64,000 nucleotides of DNA from Niallia circulans NBRC 13626 (GTDB lineage Bacteria; Bacillota; Bacilli; Bacillales; Cytobacillaceae), in the NCBI RefSeq assembly GCF_001591585.1, contig NZ_BCVE01000015.1, positions 1 through 64,000 on the forward strand, given 5' to 3'. Under the pieces are notes generated by a model. That model was not told the DNA's origin. It did not search any database and worked only from the letters and a program-made list of their open reading frames with translations. How positions within the stretch are numbered: the first letter of the stretch is position 1; the number at the start of each line of letters is the position of its first letter. The translations under genes were made by a program, and so were the position numbers. Positions 1 to 8,157 of this stretch are shown here, one piece after another.

Positions 1-686
1 GGATGGGTGGTTAATTCTTTATAAGTATTCGCAATAGCAGGAATCGATAGCTTTAACATGACATTTTCATTTTCGTTTAGGTCATCAAGATGCTTTAACA
101 ATTCTTCTTTCAAAATAGCCTCAGACTGTTCTCTATCCTGGCTATAAATATCTACTTCCGGTTCGATAATTGGTACTAAGCCTGCTGCTATTATTTGTTT
201 TCCTATTTCAAACTGTTGTTCCACAACTTCTTTAATTCCATCTCGATTAGCTTCCTTAATAACAGAACGCATTTTTGTGCCAAAAATATTACGTTCATTG
301 GCACGTCGCAAAATTTCATCCAAGTCTGGGATTGGCTTCATTAGCTGAACTCCATTTGCTTGATCTGCTAATCCTTTATCAATTTTTAAAAAGGGAAGGA
401 TGTCTTTTTTCTGTGCTAAATAATCCGCCGTATACATACCTTCAATCTTGCTATCCATCGTTTGTTCAAATAAGATTGCTCCAAGGATATATTCAGAATT
501 AAATGCTGGGGAAGTAATAATCCTTGTCCGCATTTTGTGTACTAGATTGAACATTTCCTCATCATTCGTATAAGCACTTTCTGGCACTCCGTAATGAAGC
601 AGCGCTTTTGGCGTACTGCCACCACTTTGGTCTAATGCAGCAATGAACCCTTTTTTCGTTTTCATTCTCTCTAATTGGCTGTTCAT
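1..686 (-). CDS. fda: Fructose-bisphosphate aldolase class I (3' end cut by window edge)
   Basis: Only the first 228 codons lie in the window; the family runs to about 296 residues. The product cleaves fructose 1,6-bisphosphate to dihydroxyacetone phosphate and glyceraldehyde 3-phosphate through a Schiff-base lysine, in the cytoplasm. Recognised from the N-terminal block [17 protein letters not shown], the EGMYTADYL stretch, the [10 protein letters not shown] strand and MLKLSIP, which carries the expected Schiff-base lysine. The ATG at 686 follows a GGAGGA ribosome site at a normal distance. The metal-independent class I type is common in Firmicutes beside the class II enzyme. No operon partner is visible; the zinc genes upstream have their own promoter region. 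Confidence 0.9.
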   Translation of the reverse strand, partial: MNSQLERMKTKKGFIAALDQSGGSTPKALLHYGVPESAYTNDEEMFNLVHKMRTRIITSPAFNSEYILGAILFEQTMDSKIEGMYTADYLAQKKDILPFLKIDKGLADQANGVQLMKPIPDLDEILRRANERNIFGTKMRSVIKEANRDGIKEVVEQQFEIGKQIIAAGLVPIIEPEVDIYSQDREQSEAILKEELLKHLDDLNENENVMLKLSIPAIANTYKELTTH

Positions 687-790
687 ATTTTTATCCTCCT
701 TTTCATTTGCACGTTCTACTTAAATTATTCACATTCGCAAGGGAGTTAAAACATTTCATTAGAAAAGAAAACGGAAACACACCTCTTTTA

Positions 791-1042
791 TTATGACTTT
801 TTTTGTTTATATTTTTCATAAAAGCGTTCCACTCTACCACTACGATCGGAGAATTTTTGACGTCCAGTATAAAAGGGATGTGTATCAGAACTGATTTCTA
901 CTTTTAGAAGCGGGTAGGTTTTTCCATCTTTCCAAACAATTTCTTCTTTTGATTGTTTAGTGGATCCAGATAAAAATTGGAATCCGCTATTAACATCCAT
1001 AAAAACAACTTCTTGATAATTTGGATGTATTCCTTTTTTCAT
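791..1042 (-). CDS. rpmE2: 50S ribosomal protein L31 type B, zinc-independent
   Basis: An 83-residue L31 of the type B (C-minus) class: it starts [10 protein letters not shown] and has no cysteine, so it lacks the zinc site of the housekeeping L31. In Bacillus this paralogue replaces the zinc form when zinc is scarce and so frees zinc. I start it at the second ATG (1042), because GGAGG lies about 9 bases upstream of it but directly abuts the first ATG (1051). It sits 27 bases downstream of rpsN2 and is probably co-transcribed from the promoter region carrying the Zur boxes at 1361 and 1424. Confidence 0.95.
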   Translation of the reverse strand: MKKGIHPNYQEVVFMDVNSGFQFLSGSTKQSKEEIVWKDGKTYPLLKVEISSDTHPFYTGRQKFSDRSGRVERFYEKYKQKKS

Positions 1043-1068
1043 ACTAATCATTCCTCCAATTTTTCTTA

Positions 1069-1338
1069 TTACCAGCTAGATTTTTTCACACCAGGTATTT
1101 GTCCTTTATGCGCATACTCTCTAAATGCAATCCTAGACATTTTGAATTTTCTTAAATAACCTCTCGGCCTTCCTGTAGCTTCACATCTATTTTTTAACCT
1201 AGTAGGTGAGGAATCTCTCGGCAGTTTTCTTAATGCTTCATAATCGCCCCTCTCCTTCAACTCTCTGCGAATTTCAGCGTATTTCTCCACTATTTCTCTT
1301 CTTTTTCTTTCTTTTACTACCTTTGATTTTTTTGCCAA
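1069..1338 (-). CDS. rpsN2: 30S ribosomal protein S14, zinc-independent paralogue
   Basis: An 89-residue S14 of the long, zinc-free class. The C-terminal signature [19 protein letters not shown] is intact, but only one cysteine remains, so the four-cysteine zinc site of the housekeeping form is absent. The start is TTG at 1338 with GGAG 10 bases upstream. Two Zur boxes lie 22 and 85 bases before the start, which predicts derepression under zinc limitation, as for rpsNB (yhzA) of Bacillus subtilis. The gene is first of a pair with rpmE2. Confidence 0.95.
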   Translation of the reverse strand: MAKKSKVVKERKRREIVEKYAEIRRELKERGDYEALRKLPRDSSPTRLKNRCEATGRPRGYLRKFKMSRIAFREYAHKGQIPGVKKSSW

Positions 1339-1360
1339 GCTTTTTTTTCTCCTTTTCTAC

Positions 1361-1381
1361 AAATCGTTATCATTACGATTT
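1361..1381. promoter_or_regulatory. Zur box upstream of rpsN2-rpmE2
   Basis: A 21-bp near-perfect palindrome, AAATCGT-TATCATT-ACGATTT, one base from the Bacillus Zur consensus AAATCGTAATNATTACGATTT. It lies 22 bases upstream of the rpsN2 start, where bound repressor would block transcription. Confidence 0.88.
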
Positions 1382-1423
1382 ACCCAATCAAAAATTATTT
1401 ACTTTATACTCTTCTTATATATT

Positions 1424-1444
1424 AAAACGAAATGATTACGATTT
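1424..1444. promoter_or_regulatory. Second, weaker Zur box
   Basis: This 21-bp site keeps the right arm ATTACGATTT intact and differs from the Zur consensus at two positions in the left arm. It is 63 bp (six helical turns) from the first box, so both could be bound on the same DNA face. It lies between the end of zagA and the rpsN2 promoter. Confidence 0.65.
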
Positions 1445-1476
1445 GCAAGTTTTCTGCTTCTGCGAAATCATCTTGC

Positions 1477-1595
1477 TTATAGCTGCCAATAAAATGGATC
1501 TCTCAACTGCTGCCACTCTCCAAGAAACTCTTCTTCTGTTAATAAACATTCATCCAGTTCCTTTTTTATAAGCTCTACATTTAAATCCATTCCGA
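1477..1595 (-). pseudogene. Frame-shifted 3' end of zagA
   Basis: Directly after the zagA stop, another frame continues as TKLVLIGMDLN...ECLLTEEEFL and ends at a TAA at 1477-1479. This matches what the CobW/YciC family carries at its C-terminus after the GNWDPQFGD motif. A one-base deletion near 1610-1616 would explain it. Restoring one base gives a product of about 394 residues, close to the roughly 397 of YciC. Either the gene is truncated in this strain or the assembly has an indel. Confidence 0.8.
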
Positions 1596-2660
1596 TTAAT
1601 ACAAGTTTTGTATGTCTCCAAATTGAGGGTCCCAATTTCCGCGCAAACTAGGATTGACCTGCAAAATTTCCTCTTGCCTAACTTCTGGAAGTGCTGCAAC
1701 CCAGTAAGAAATTGGCTCAATACTTACGGAAGGACCTGCCTGCGATAATAATAATGCTAAGTTATTCCTCGTCGCACACCATGCTATCCCTTTCGCTCGC
1801 ACAATAGAGATTGGCATTGAATTGCACCAATCATTAAAACGTTCTGAATGAAATGGCTTTTTGCTAGAATAAACAAACGAGCTAATTCCATATTCCTCTG
1901 TTTCTGGAGTATGCATGCTCGGACCCAAATTTAACTCTCTGAGCCAGCCTGCCGATTCACTAGCCCTGTCAAAGTCAAATAGATTCGTATCTAGGATTTC
2001 GTGCGGATCTATCTCGCTGTTCACTGTGCGAATAATTCTAGCAACTGGCTGCAACGTTCTAATTACCTTCTCTAATTTGTCCAAATCCTCCGCTTTTACT
2101 AAATCACATTTATTCAAGATGAGAACATCGCAAAATTCAATTTGGTCGATTAATAAATCAGCGACATTTCTGTCATCCTCTTCTCCCACTGCCTCTTTTC
2201 GATCAAGCAGTGAGTCTCCTGACTCATAATCATGCCAAAAGCGATTTGCATCTACGACCGTTACCATTGTATCCAGCTTGCAAAACTTTGTTAGGTCAAT
2301 CCCCATCTCTTCGTCAATATAAGAAAAAGTCTGGGCAACCGGGATAGGCTCACTAATACCCGAGGATTCAATTAAAATATAATCAATATCCCCTTCTATC
2401 GCCAGCCTTTCCACTTCAACAAGCAAATCTTCACGCAATGTACAGCAAATGCAGCCATTAGACATTTCTACAAGCTTCTCCTCTGTTCGGGAAAATCCAC
2501 CTACTGTTTGCACTAATTCACTATCAATATTCACTTCACTCATGTCATTTACAATTACTGCAACCTTCAACCCATCTCGATTATGTAAAATATGATTCAG
2601 CAAAGTCGTCTTCCCTGCCCCTAAATAACCACTTAGCACCGTAACTGGTATTTTTTTCAT
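1596..2660 (-). CDS. zagA: Zinc metallochaperone GTPase, CobW/COG0523 family (YciC/ZagA type), C-terminus frame-shifted
   Basis: Cytoplasmic G3E-family GTPase; relatives deliver zinc to client enzymes under zinc starvation. Visible: Walker A GYLGAGKTT at residues 11-19, the metal-binding GCICC motif with cysteines at about 70, 72 and 73, the ESSGISEP switch, and the guanine-binding NKCD at about 183-186. The reading frame stops at residue 354 after GNWDPQFGD, about 40 residues short of the family; the missing part is present in another frame (1477-1595). A perfect Zur box lies 24 bases before the start, so regulation by Zur is nearly certain. The GTPase core is complete; loss of the CobW C-terminal tail may or may not abolish activity. 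Confidence 0.88.
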   Translation of the reverse strand: MKKIPVTVLSGYLGAGKTTLLNHILHNRDGLKVAVIVNDMSEVNIDSELVQTVGGFSRTEEKLVEMSNGCICCTLREDLLVEVERLAIEGDIDYILIESSGISEPIPVAQTFSYIDEEMGIDLTKFCKLDTMVTVVDANRFWHDYESGDSLLDRKEAVGEEDDRNVADLLIDQIEFCDVLILNKCDLVKAEDLDKLEKVIRTLQPVARIIRTVNSEIDPHEILDTNLFDFDRASESAGWLRELNLGPSMHTPETEEYGISSFVYSSKKPFHSERFNDWCNSMPISIVRAKGIAWCATRNNLALLLSQAGPSVSIEPISYWVAALPEVRQEEILQVNPSLRGNWDPQFGDIQNLY

Positions 2661-2683
2661 TTTACCACTCCTCCATTTTATAT

Positions 2684-2704
2684 AAATCGTAATAATTACG
2701 ATTT
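2684..2704. promoter_or_regulatory. Zur box upstream of zagA
   Basis: A perfect 21-bp match to the Bacillus Zur consensus, with arms AAATCGTAAT and ATTACGATTT around one base. It lies 24 bases before the zagA start codon and close to an AT-rich stretch that probably holds the promoter. Confidence 0.93.
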
Positions 2705-2723
2705 ATATAATAAACTCATTAAT

Positions 2724-2769
2724 AAAAAAAAGCAAGGGTATCAAGGAAACGTTCTTCTGAGTCCCTTGC
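2724..2769 (-). terminator. Rho-independent terminator of the DUF4236 gene
   Basis: On the minus strand GCAAGGG pairs with CCCTTGC around a long loop, followed by a run of eight T. It lies about 40 bases after the stop of the DUF4236 gene and separates it from zagA. Confidence 0.75.
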
Positions 2770-2809
2770 ATTAAAAAAGCCCTCATTAGAATCGTCTCCT
2801 CTGATTCTC

Positions 2810-3913
2810 TTATTTTATCGCTAATCGAGTGACTGGTTCAAAGCCTTTAGTCTTTTTGAAATTCATTTTGTGTTCGAAAGTTTCTAAAGCGTCGGAGCAG
2901 TCGATATTAGCAAAATTTAATCTATTTAGTTTGCCTCTTTCTAATTTGACAGATAGAATGGTGATTTTCTCTATATATCCGGTTGCGGTATTTAAACGAT
3001 TATCGACTGCATGGATATAGACTGTATGTAAGGGTAATAAAGCAAACATATCACGGGCAATTCGGATTACACAGCTGCATACGTAATCTTGTTGAATATC
3101 AAAGTATCTTCCCTTCGGCATTTGTTTTTTAGAAAGTTTCCCTGTTTTCGTTAAAGATAATTGTTCTTTCGGAACAACATCCTCTGTATTTACTTCAAAT
3201 TCAATTTCCATTACTTTCGGGTCCTCGCAGCCAAATTCAAACCCGCTTCCAAATTCCGTTAAGTCGTCTAATGGAGCAAATTCTTCGATAACTTGAAAAT
3301 ATGTATCTATATCCCCTTCTAACACCTTTGTAGCAACCTGTACGTCTCGCTCCCAGGCAAGATATTCTTGTTTATCCTGTTCGCTTGCTGCTATCACTTC
3401 TTCTCGCAGCTTCTGTTCCGCAGCTTCTCGATTGAAAAGTTTAGAAAAAAGACTTGGTTTATAATTTTGCAGCTTCTGTAATGCCGCTTTTTCCTTTTCC
3501 CCCATTTCTCCACTGGGAAGTTGATAAGGTGCTTCTGAACCTCTTACTTTAATCCAATTAACAGGATCATCTGCTTCTATATGAATGCTATGGATACGCT
3601 CGATCGTATTTTCATATGCCTCCACCGCAAGCCTTGCCTGCTCTAATTCATTTAGCTTTGCTATCTCTCGTTGTCTTCTATTTATATCAGTTTGTCTTTG
3701 ATAGGCAGGCGATTTTCTACTTCTGCTTCCCGATCCTGACGTACTATAAGATAATCCTGTTCCTGGAATACTTGCTGTCACTCTACTGCCTGTCCGTGAG
3801 TTCACACTGTATCTTAACCCTTTTACACCAGCGCTTATGCCCACACTTTTTTTGCCCACATTTACACGAACACCAGGAGCTATTTTAAAACTCTTGCGAA
3901 AACCGTATCCCAT
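2810..3913 (-). CDS. DUF4236 domain protein of unknown function
   Basis: A 367-residue protein. The first 60 residues match the DUF4236 pattern: GFRKSFKIAPGVRVNVGKK, then VGISAGVKGLRYSVNSRTG, then SIPGTGLSY. A serine and arginine-rich linker, a predicted coiled coil (about residues 70-110) and a charged region without a domain I recognise follow. No signal peptide or membrane segment is seen. I start at ATG 3913 because GAGGGG lies about 9 bases upstream; an upstream ATG at 3955 lacks a ribosome site. DUF4236 occurs in many bacteria and phages and has no established function. It is monocistronic, with a terminator of its own. Confidence 0.8.
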   Translation of the reverse strand: MGYGFRKSFKIAPGVRVNVGKKSVGISAGVKGLRYSVNSRTGSRVTASIPGTGLSYSTSGSGSRSRKSPAYQRQTDINRRQREIAKLNELEQARLAVEAYENTIERIHSIHIEADDPVNWIKVRGSEAPYQLPSGEMGEKEKAALQKLQNYKPSLFSKLFNREAAEQKLREEVIAASEQDKQEYLAWERDVQVATKVLEGDIDTYFQVIEEFAPLDDLTEFGSGFEFGCEDPKVMEIEFEVNTEDVVPKEQLSLTKTGKLSKKQMPKGRYFDIQQDYVCSCVIRIARDMFALLPLHTVYIHAVDNRLNTATGYIEKITILSVKLERGKLNRLNFANIDCSDALETFEHKMNFKKTKGFEPVTRLAIK

Positions 3914-4091
3914 ACTTAGCGCCCCCTCTTTTTCCATATTATAACATAATCGCATGTAAACTTCGATTATAACTGATTAGACAATGTTAATGATTTATGC
4001 TTCCAATAGAATGAATCCTCCTCACGCCTGAATGGGGGATTCTTCCTATCTAACTTCTAGTTATGTATAAAGATAGATAACTATCAACTAA

Positions 4092-4718
4092 TTAAAATTC
4101 CTTTGATGATAAAGGTAAAAACAGTTTAACACCGCGCTTATTAACTGGCAGTATTTTTAAATCAGCTAGTAGATGACTTATGTATCCGCCTATACAAGTG
4201 TAAAACAATCCATTAATATCGAGTGATGTCTCTAAATCAGCTGCAATAATTCCAAAAAAGATCACCCCTAAGATGGAGTGTGTATAACTTCGGTGGGAAG
4301 TAAAAGATGCAATCATGATATAAATTCCCAGCAGAATAATCCAGCGCTCTTCTAGAGATATTCCTCCCATCAGAACAGCGATACCAGTGATAGTAAGCAT
4401 ATGTTTTTGTTTAATCAAAGATGCAATAAATAAAATCAGTATACCGATTCCGACACCCATCCACCTCTCTAAAGCCGTTCTATCAAAGAAGCTATATAGA
4501 ATCATCATTATTCCGATGACTTGGGCAGATAGTTGAATCATTTGATGGGGCAAAGTAATTTTCCCTCTAAGTTTCCCATCAATATCAAGATCGGGAATTA
4601 ATCCAGACACTGCTCCTAAAGAAACAAACAAGAGTGTCTCTGATGGTGTGGATTGCACCGTATTAGCAACAATAAATCCAGTCGCTGATCCAATTACAGC
4701 ATGTGATGTTCCATTCAA
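4092..4718 (-). CDS. YdjM-family membrane-bound metal-dependent hydrolase-like protein
   Basis: A 208-residue integral membrane protein with about six hydrophobic segments. It keeps the family's polar signature: NGTSHAVIG near the N-terminus, GLIPDLDID, SHRSYTHSIL and the C-terminal GGYISHLLADL. These His and Asp residues are the presumed metal ligands. The biochemical role of the family is not settled; some members are DNA-damage-induced in other bacteria. The start is TTG at 4718 after AGAGGGG. No operon partner is on the same strand. Confidence 0.82.
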   Translation of the reverse strand: MNGTSHAVIGSATGFIVANTVQSTPSETLLFVSLGAVSGLIPDLDIDGKLRGKITLPHQMIQLSAQVIGIMMILYSFFDRTALERWMGVGIGILILFIASLIKQKHMLTITGIAVLMGGISLEERWIILLGIYIMIASFTSHRSYTHSILGVIFFGIIAADLETSLDINGLFYTCIGGYISHLLADLKILPVNKRGVKLFLPLSSKEF

Positions 4719-4884
4719 GTTGATTACCCCTCTAACATTTAATAGTTTTGCAATATTACTATTCTACACCAAAACATTTGTTCTGTTTAGTATTAATTTC
4801 ATTTACAGAAAATAGATAATGTCTATTAAACTAAAAACTAGTTAATGGTAAAATAATGGTAACGCAGAAAATTAAAGTAGGTGT

Positions 4885-5112
4885 ATGAGAATAATGTTTT
4901 TCAGAAAAATGTCTAACAGTGAAGCGGCTAATTGGCGAAAAGGAGCAATAGCCGGGTTCTACATCTATTTATTATTGTTATTTATCAACTGTACCAGCTC
5001 CCTGTTTTTCAAGAAGGAGCCTTTTAGCACAACCGTCATTTTTTGGTCAGGATTGCTAGTTGCTTTCGGTTTAGATTTCATCTTAAATTTACTGACTAAG
5101 AAAAACAAATAG
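4885..5112 (+). CDS. Small membrane protein, unknown
   Basis: A 75-residue protein with a basic N-terminus and two hydrophobic segments (about residues 22-41 and 50-69) ending in TKKNK. I do not recognise a family. The ribosome site is weak (GTAGGTG), and ATG 4894 is an alternative start. Divergent from the YdjM-like gene and 66 bases upstream of the SLAP gene, with which it may be co-transcribed. Confidence 0.55.
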   Translation: MRIMFFRKMSNSEAANWRKGAIAGFYIYLLLLFINCTSSLFFKKEPFSTTVIFWSGLLVAFGLDFILNLLTKKNK

Positions 5113-5178
5113 TGCATAAGTCAGCATTAATAGATTCTTTCATTCACTTATGTTACACTCACTTCAAAAGGTGGTTTT

Positions 5179-5562
5179 GTGCATATGCAGCAATTACAAT
5201 TTGAAGCTTCCTGGGATAAACAATTAGCACCTCAGGATCGAATAAATATAGAAAAAATCTTCCGAGAAACTAAGGATTTAACAAGTTTAAACATCCTTTT
5301 CTCCCCTATCCGAGAAGCATTTAATCACAAAGAAGCATTGCTTGTTTCTGTATTGGTTCATAATTTCGCAGATAGTCCACTGGTATTCCATGATACTAAA
5401 TTGGCTTATTCTATTAACCGAGATATCATTGCTGAAAGGACTTTCACCCTTCCAAATTTTGTTATTCCAGCCCATACAAGTATGCCTTGGACGTTTATTT
5501 TCCCCAAAGGTTCTTATCAAATGAGCTCTTCCTTTAAGAATGGAACAATAAAGTTCAGCTAG
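5179..5562 (+). CDS. SLAP domain-containing protein
   Basis: A 127-residue protein resembling the SLAP domain found in Bacillus: SWDKQLAPQDRINIEKIF at the start, IREAFNHKEALLVSVLVHN in the middle, and the hallmark TLPNFVIPAHTSMPWTFIFP near the end. Some SLAP proteins are linked to S-layer and accessory secretion systems; stand-alone copies are of unknown role. There is no signal peptide. The start may be GTG 5179 or ATG 5185; AGGTGG lies 4 and 10 bases upstream respectively, which favours the ATG. A clear terminator follows. Confidence 0.78.
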   Translation: MHMQQLQFEASWDKQLAPQDRINIEKIFRETKDLTSLNILFSPIREAFNHKEALLVSVLVHNFADSPLVFHDTKLAYSINRDIIAERTFTLPNFVIPAHTSMPWTFIFPKGSYQMSSSFKNGTIKFS

Positions 5563-5589
5563 GTGCTAAACTATAATCATTCATACGAA

Positions 5590-5625
5590 ATGGAGGTTAA
5601 CACTAAATCGTTAGCCTCCATTTTT
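5590..5625 (+). terminator. Terminator of the SLAP-domain gene
   Basis: ATGGAGG and CCTCCAT form a stem extended by TTAAC/GTTAG, followed by TTTTTG. It lies 27 bases after the SLAP gene stop. Confidence 0.85.
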
Positions 5626-5820
5626 GCTACTTTATCCCCTATAAGCAGATTAATCGTTTCAATGCTTTAAAGACGCTAATCCCAATCTATGTCATAGTGC
5701 GCTGTAATTCCATCTATCTTGTTGCGATACTTTAAAGTGGCTAGGCAAGTATCAGTCTGCCAGCCTCGAAACATGGGCAAACGATTGTCTGTGATTAAAC
5801 TAACAGCACTTTTTCTAATG

Positions 5821-5860
5821 AAAAATAGCCAAAAGCTTCTATTCCAGCTTTTTTTGGCTA
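5821..5860 (-). terminator. Terminator of the erythromycin-esterase-like gene
   Basis: On the minus strand TAGCCAAAAAAAGCT pairs with AGCTTTTGGCTA, followed by TTTTTCATT. It lies about 27 bases after the stop at 5887. Confidence 0.8.
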
Positions 5861-5886
5861 CTTAAAATTATTTAGACTTTTTTCGT

Positions 5887-7170
5887 TTACCCATGGTTAC
5901 TTGTTTCAGCATTGATCGCAATCGGTATAACTGCTGTCGACTGATCAACGAAAATAAACCCATCATAACGTTCAGAAACATTCGTCGGGACATAATTTCC
6001 ATACTGTTCATATGCTGCATCATAAATAACTCCGATTGCGCGATGACCGATTATTTGGTTAAAAAAACGGCGGTTATCTTCCGTAAAGATGAATGTTTGA
6101 TTAAAAGCGCCAACCCGATGAAGCTGCTCTTCCCAGCTGTTCTTTTGGGCTTCGGGTATATTCATTATTTTATAAGGATCTCCCCATTTCTCCGCTGCAA
6201 TGACAGTCCCTTTATATGTACCAAAACCAATAGCATATACATTTTGCGACCCAAACTTTTCCCTTGTTATTTGTCCAACATTTACTATGCCTTCTTGCTC
6301 CATACTAGTTGCTCTCGCATCACCAATATGCGTATTATGTTCCCAAACAATTCCCTTCGCTTCCTCCCCATAAAAATGACGGATGATTTCTAAAGCTTCC
6401 ACCATATGATGATCGCGAATATTCCAAGATTCTGTATCATCTGTAAGCATTGTTTTATAATAGGATTCTGCATTTTTCGATACGAGTCCGTTCATTTGCA
6501 AATTAAGGTAGTTTTCCCTATTCTCCTCCAAATACTGCTTTCTTTTTGACATAATGGAATGTAAAAGCTCTAGTACTTCCTCCCGACAGCTTTCTCCTAA
6601 AAATGCTGCAGACATGCCATATTGCTCTGGCCGCTTATTATATGGTTGAAAACAAGTAATGGCCTGCATTGCCTTTTCAAGATCTGGAGAATTTATTTTT
6701 TGCAAATAGGCAATAATCGCTTCCATCGATTCCCATAAGCTATAAACATCAATCCCATAAAAACCAACCTTTTCTTCTTCTTGCTTCGATTGGTTATGTT
6801 CTTTCAGCCACTCAATAAGCGGAATAATTTCTTCATTTGCCCACATCCACGTCGGCCATCGCTGGAATTGTGAGAGCACCTCCCTGGCATCGGTATAATT
6901 AGATCTTCCCTTGATGTATCGGTTCACCTCATAGCAGGAAGGCCAATCTCCTTCCACAGCAATAAAGGAAAAACCATACTCACTAATCAACTTCTTGCTT
7001 ATCTCTGCTCGAATCGTATAAAATTCTGCCGTACCATGGGTGGCTTCTCCTAATAATGCATATTTTGCCTTACTTGCTTTTTTGATTAAGTGCCGCAAAT
7101 CTTCTATATTCTTAAATGGTTGACTATATTGTTGAATAGGCTGAAGTATTTCATTTATTTTTGTAACCAC
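5887..7170 (-). CDS. Erythromycin esterase family protein
   Basis: A cytoplasmic protein of about 427 residues. Family motifs are clear: LLGEATHGTAEFY near the N-terminus, AVEGDWPSCYEVN, GFYGIDVYSLW and WEHNTHIGDARATSM. The conserved Glu and His residues are the presumed active site. True EreA/EreB enzymes open the macrolide lactone, but most family members have unknown substrates, so resistance should not be assumed. GTG 7170 has AAAGGA 11 bases upstream; ATG 7182 abuts that site and is less likely. An FNR-type palindrome lies about 130 bases upstream. Confidence 0.88.
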   Translation of the reverse strand: MVTKINEILQPIQQYSQPFKNIEDLRHLIKKASKAKYALLGEATHGTAEFYTIRAEISKKLISEYGFSFIAVEGDWPSCYEVNRYIKGRSNYTDAREVLSQFQRWPTWMWANEEIIPLIEWLKEHNQSKQEEEKVGFYGIDVYSLWESMEAIIAYLQKINSPDLEKAMQAITCFQPYNKRPEQYGMSAAFLGESCREEVLELLHSIMSKRKQYLEENRENYLNLQMNGLVSKNAESYYKTMLTDDTESWNIRDHHMVEALEIIRHFYGEEAKGIVWEHNTHIGDARATSMEQEGIVNVGQITREKFGSQNVYAIGFGTYKGTVIAAEKWGDPYKIMNIPEAQKNSWEEQLHRVGAFNQTFIFTEDNRRFFNQIIGHRAIGVIYDAAYEQYGNYVPTNVSERYDGFIFVDQSTAVIPIAINAETSNHG

Positions 7171-7269
7171 TTTTTTGCACATCCTTTAAAATACGATTTT
7201 CCCACCTTTTATTTTGTTCCGAAAATAATACGTTATACGCTTTTAAACTTATGCCGAAAAAATATAAAT

Positions 7270-7300
7270 AAGCTATCTCTTTTTTCAAACGAGATAGCTT
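7270..7300 (-). terminator. Terminator of the nitrite reductase operon
   Basis: A perfect 10-bp stem, AAGCTATCTC with GAGATAGCTT, and an 11-base loop. On the minus strand it is followed by the AT-rich ATTTATATTTTTT. It lies 32 bases after the nirC stop. Confidence 0.82.
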
Positions 7301-7302
7301 TT

Positions 7303-7318
7303 TGTGATGTAATTCACA
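7303..7318. promoter_or_regulatory. FNR/CRP-type palindrome downstream of nirC
   Basis: TGTGA-N6-TCACA matches the Bacillus FNR box exactly. It lies between the nirC stop and the operon terminator, and upstream of the erythromycin-esterase-like gene. No promoter at the usual -41.5 spacing is visible, because that position falls inside the terminator stem, so its role is uncertain. Confidence 0.55.
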
Positions 7319-7331
7319 TAAATAAATAAAT

Positions 7332-8132
7332 TTAAGCCTCTTTTTTAAAAGATTTAACCACTGCTTTTGTCTTCTCTGATATATGATACCAATAAGCAGC
7401 TCCTACAAAAACAGCTCCACCGATAATATTCCCAATTGTAACTGGCAGTAAATTAGCAATTAGTCCGCCGATCGATACGGTTTCAGGATGAGGAATGATG
7501 AGTGCAATAGACAACAAGGTCATATTGGCGACACTATGTTCAAAGCCTGATGTAATAAAGGCAAACAGACACCAAAAGATCATAATTAATTTCGCTGTTT
7601 CATCCTTTAATTTTACGGAACACCAAACTGCTAAACAAACGAGAATATTACAGAGAATCCCTCGAATCAATAATTCCATAAAAGGAGCATTCATTTTTGC
7701 TGCCGCTCCGTTTGTTATAAATTCTGCTACCCCTCCAATTGCCAAACCAGAATAACTAAATAATAATGCAACGATAATAGAGCCGATAAAGTTGCCGATA
7801 TAGCTGTATCCCCACACTTTTCCGGTATCCTTCCATGTGACTTTATTCTCCAGCATGCCTATTGTCATTACCATATTATTACCGGTAAATAAGTCAGCCC
7901 CTGCCATAATAACTAAACTCAATGCAATCCCAAAGGAGACTCCCATGACAATTTTGGTACCTGCAAATCCGGTCGCACCAAGTAAGCCGCCAATTGTAAA
8001 AATAAGAATAATTCCTAATCCAACAAAAAAACCAGCAAGCATTGAACCAACTAAATACTTCTTTTTACTTGTATTTAAAGCATTGCTTTTCATTAATGCC
8101 GTATTACTAAATGCAGTAATAACCTCTTTCAT
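7332..8132 (-). CDS. nirC: Formate/nitrite transporter family channel, probable nitrite carrier
   Basis: A 266-residue FNT-family membrane protein with six predicted helices. Family features are visible: GADLFTGNNMVMT after the second helix, the FITSGFEHSVANM loop, and GNIIGGAVFVGAAYW in the last helix. FNT proteins are pentameric anion channels. The position at the end of the nitrite reductase operon, 25 bases after sirB, makes nitrite the likely substrate; formate cannot be excluded from sequence alone. The ATG at 8132 follows GAGGAG. Confidence 0.88.
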   Translation of the reverse strand: MKEVITAFSNTALMKSNALNTSKKKYLVGSMLAGFFVGLGIILIFTIGGLLGATGFAGTKIVMGVSFGIALSLVIMAGADLFTGNNMVMTIGMLENKVTWKDTGKVWGYSYIGNFIGSIIVALLFSYSGLAIGGVAEFITNGAAAKMNAPFMELLIRGILCNILVCLAVWCSVKLKDETAKLIMIFWCLFAFITSGFEHSVANMTLLSIALIIPHPETVSIGGLIANLLPVTIGNIIGGAVFVGAAYWYHISEKTKAVVKSFKKEA

Positions 8133-8157
8133 AACGACACTCCTCTACCTTTTTGTT

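Larger units (their letters stand above)
5563..5886. other. Intergenic region, convergent genes
   Basis: Holds two terminators, one for each flanking gene (5590-5625 plus, 5821-5860 minus). Between 5630 and 5820 I see no coding frame with a ribosome site and no repeat. Confidence 0.7.

Noticed and set aside
1206-1571. 121-codon plus-strand reading frame
   Set aside because: It is the reverse of rpsN2 and of the Zur-box region; poly-Phe and Leu content shows it is a shadow frame.
5887-7170. Macrolide resistance gene
   Set aside because: Family membership alone does not show macrolide hydrolysis, and no mobile context is present.
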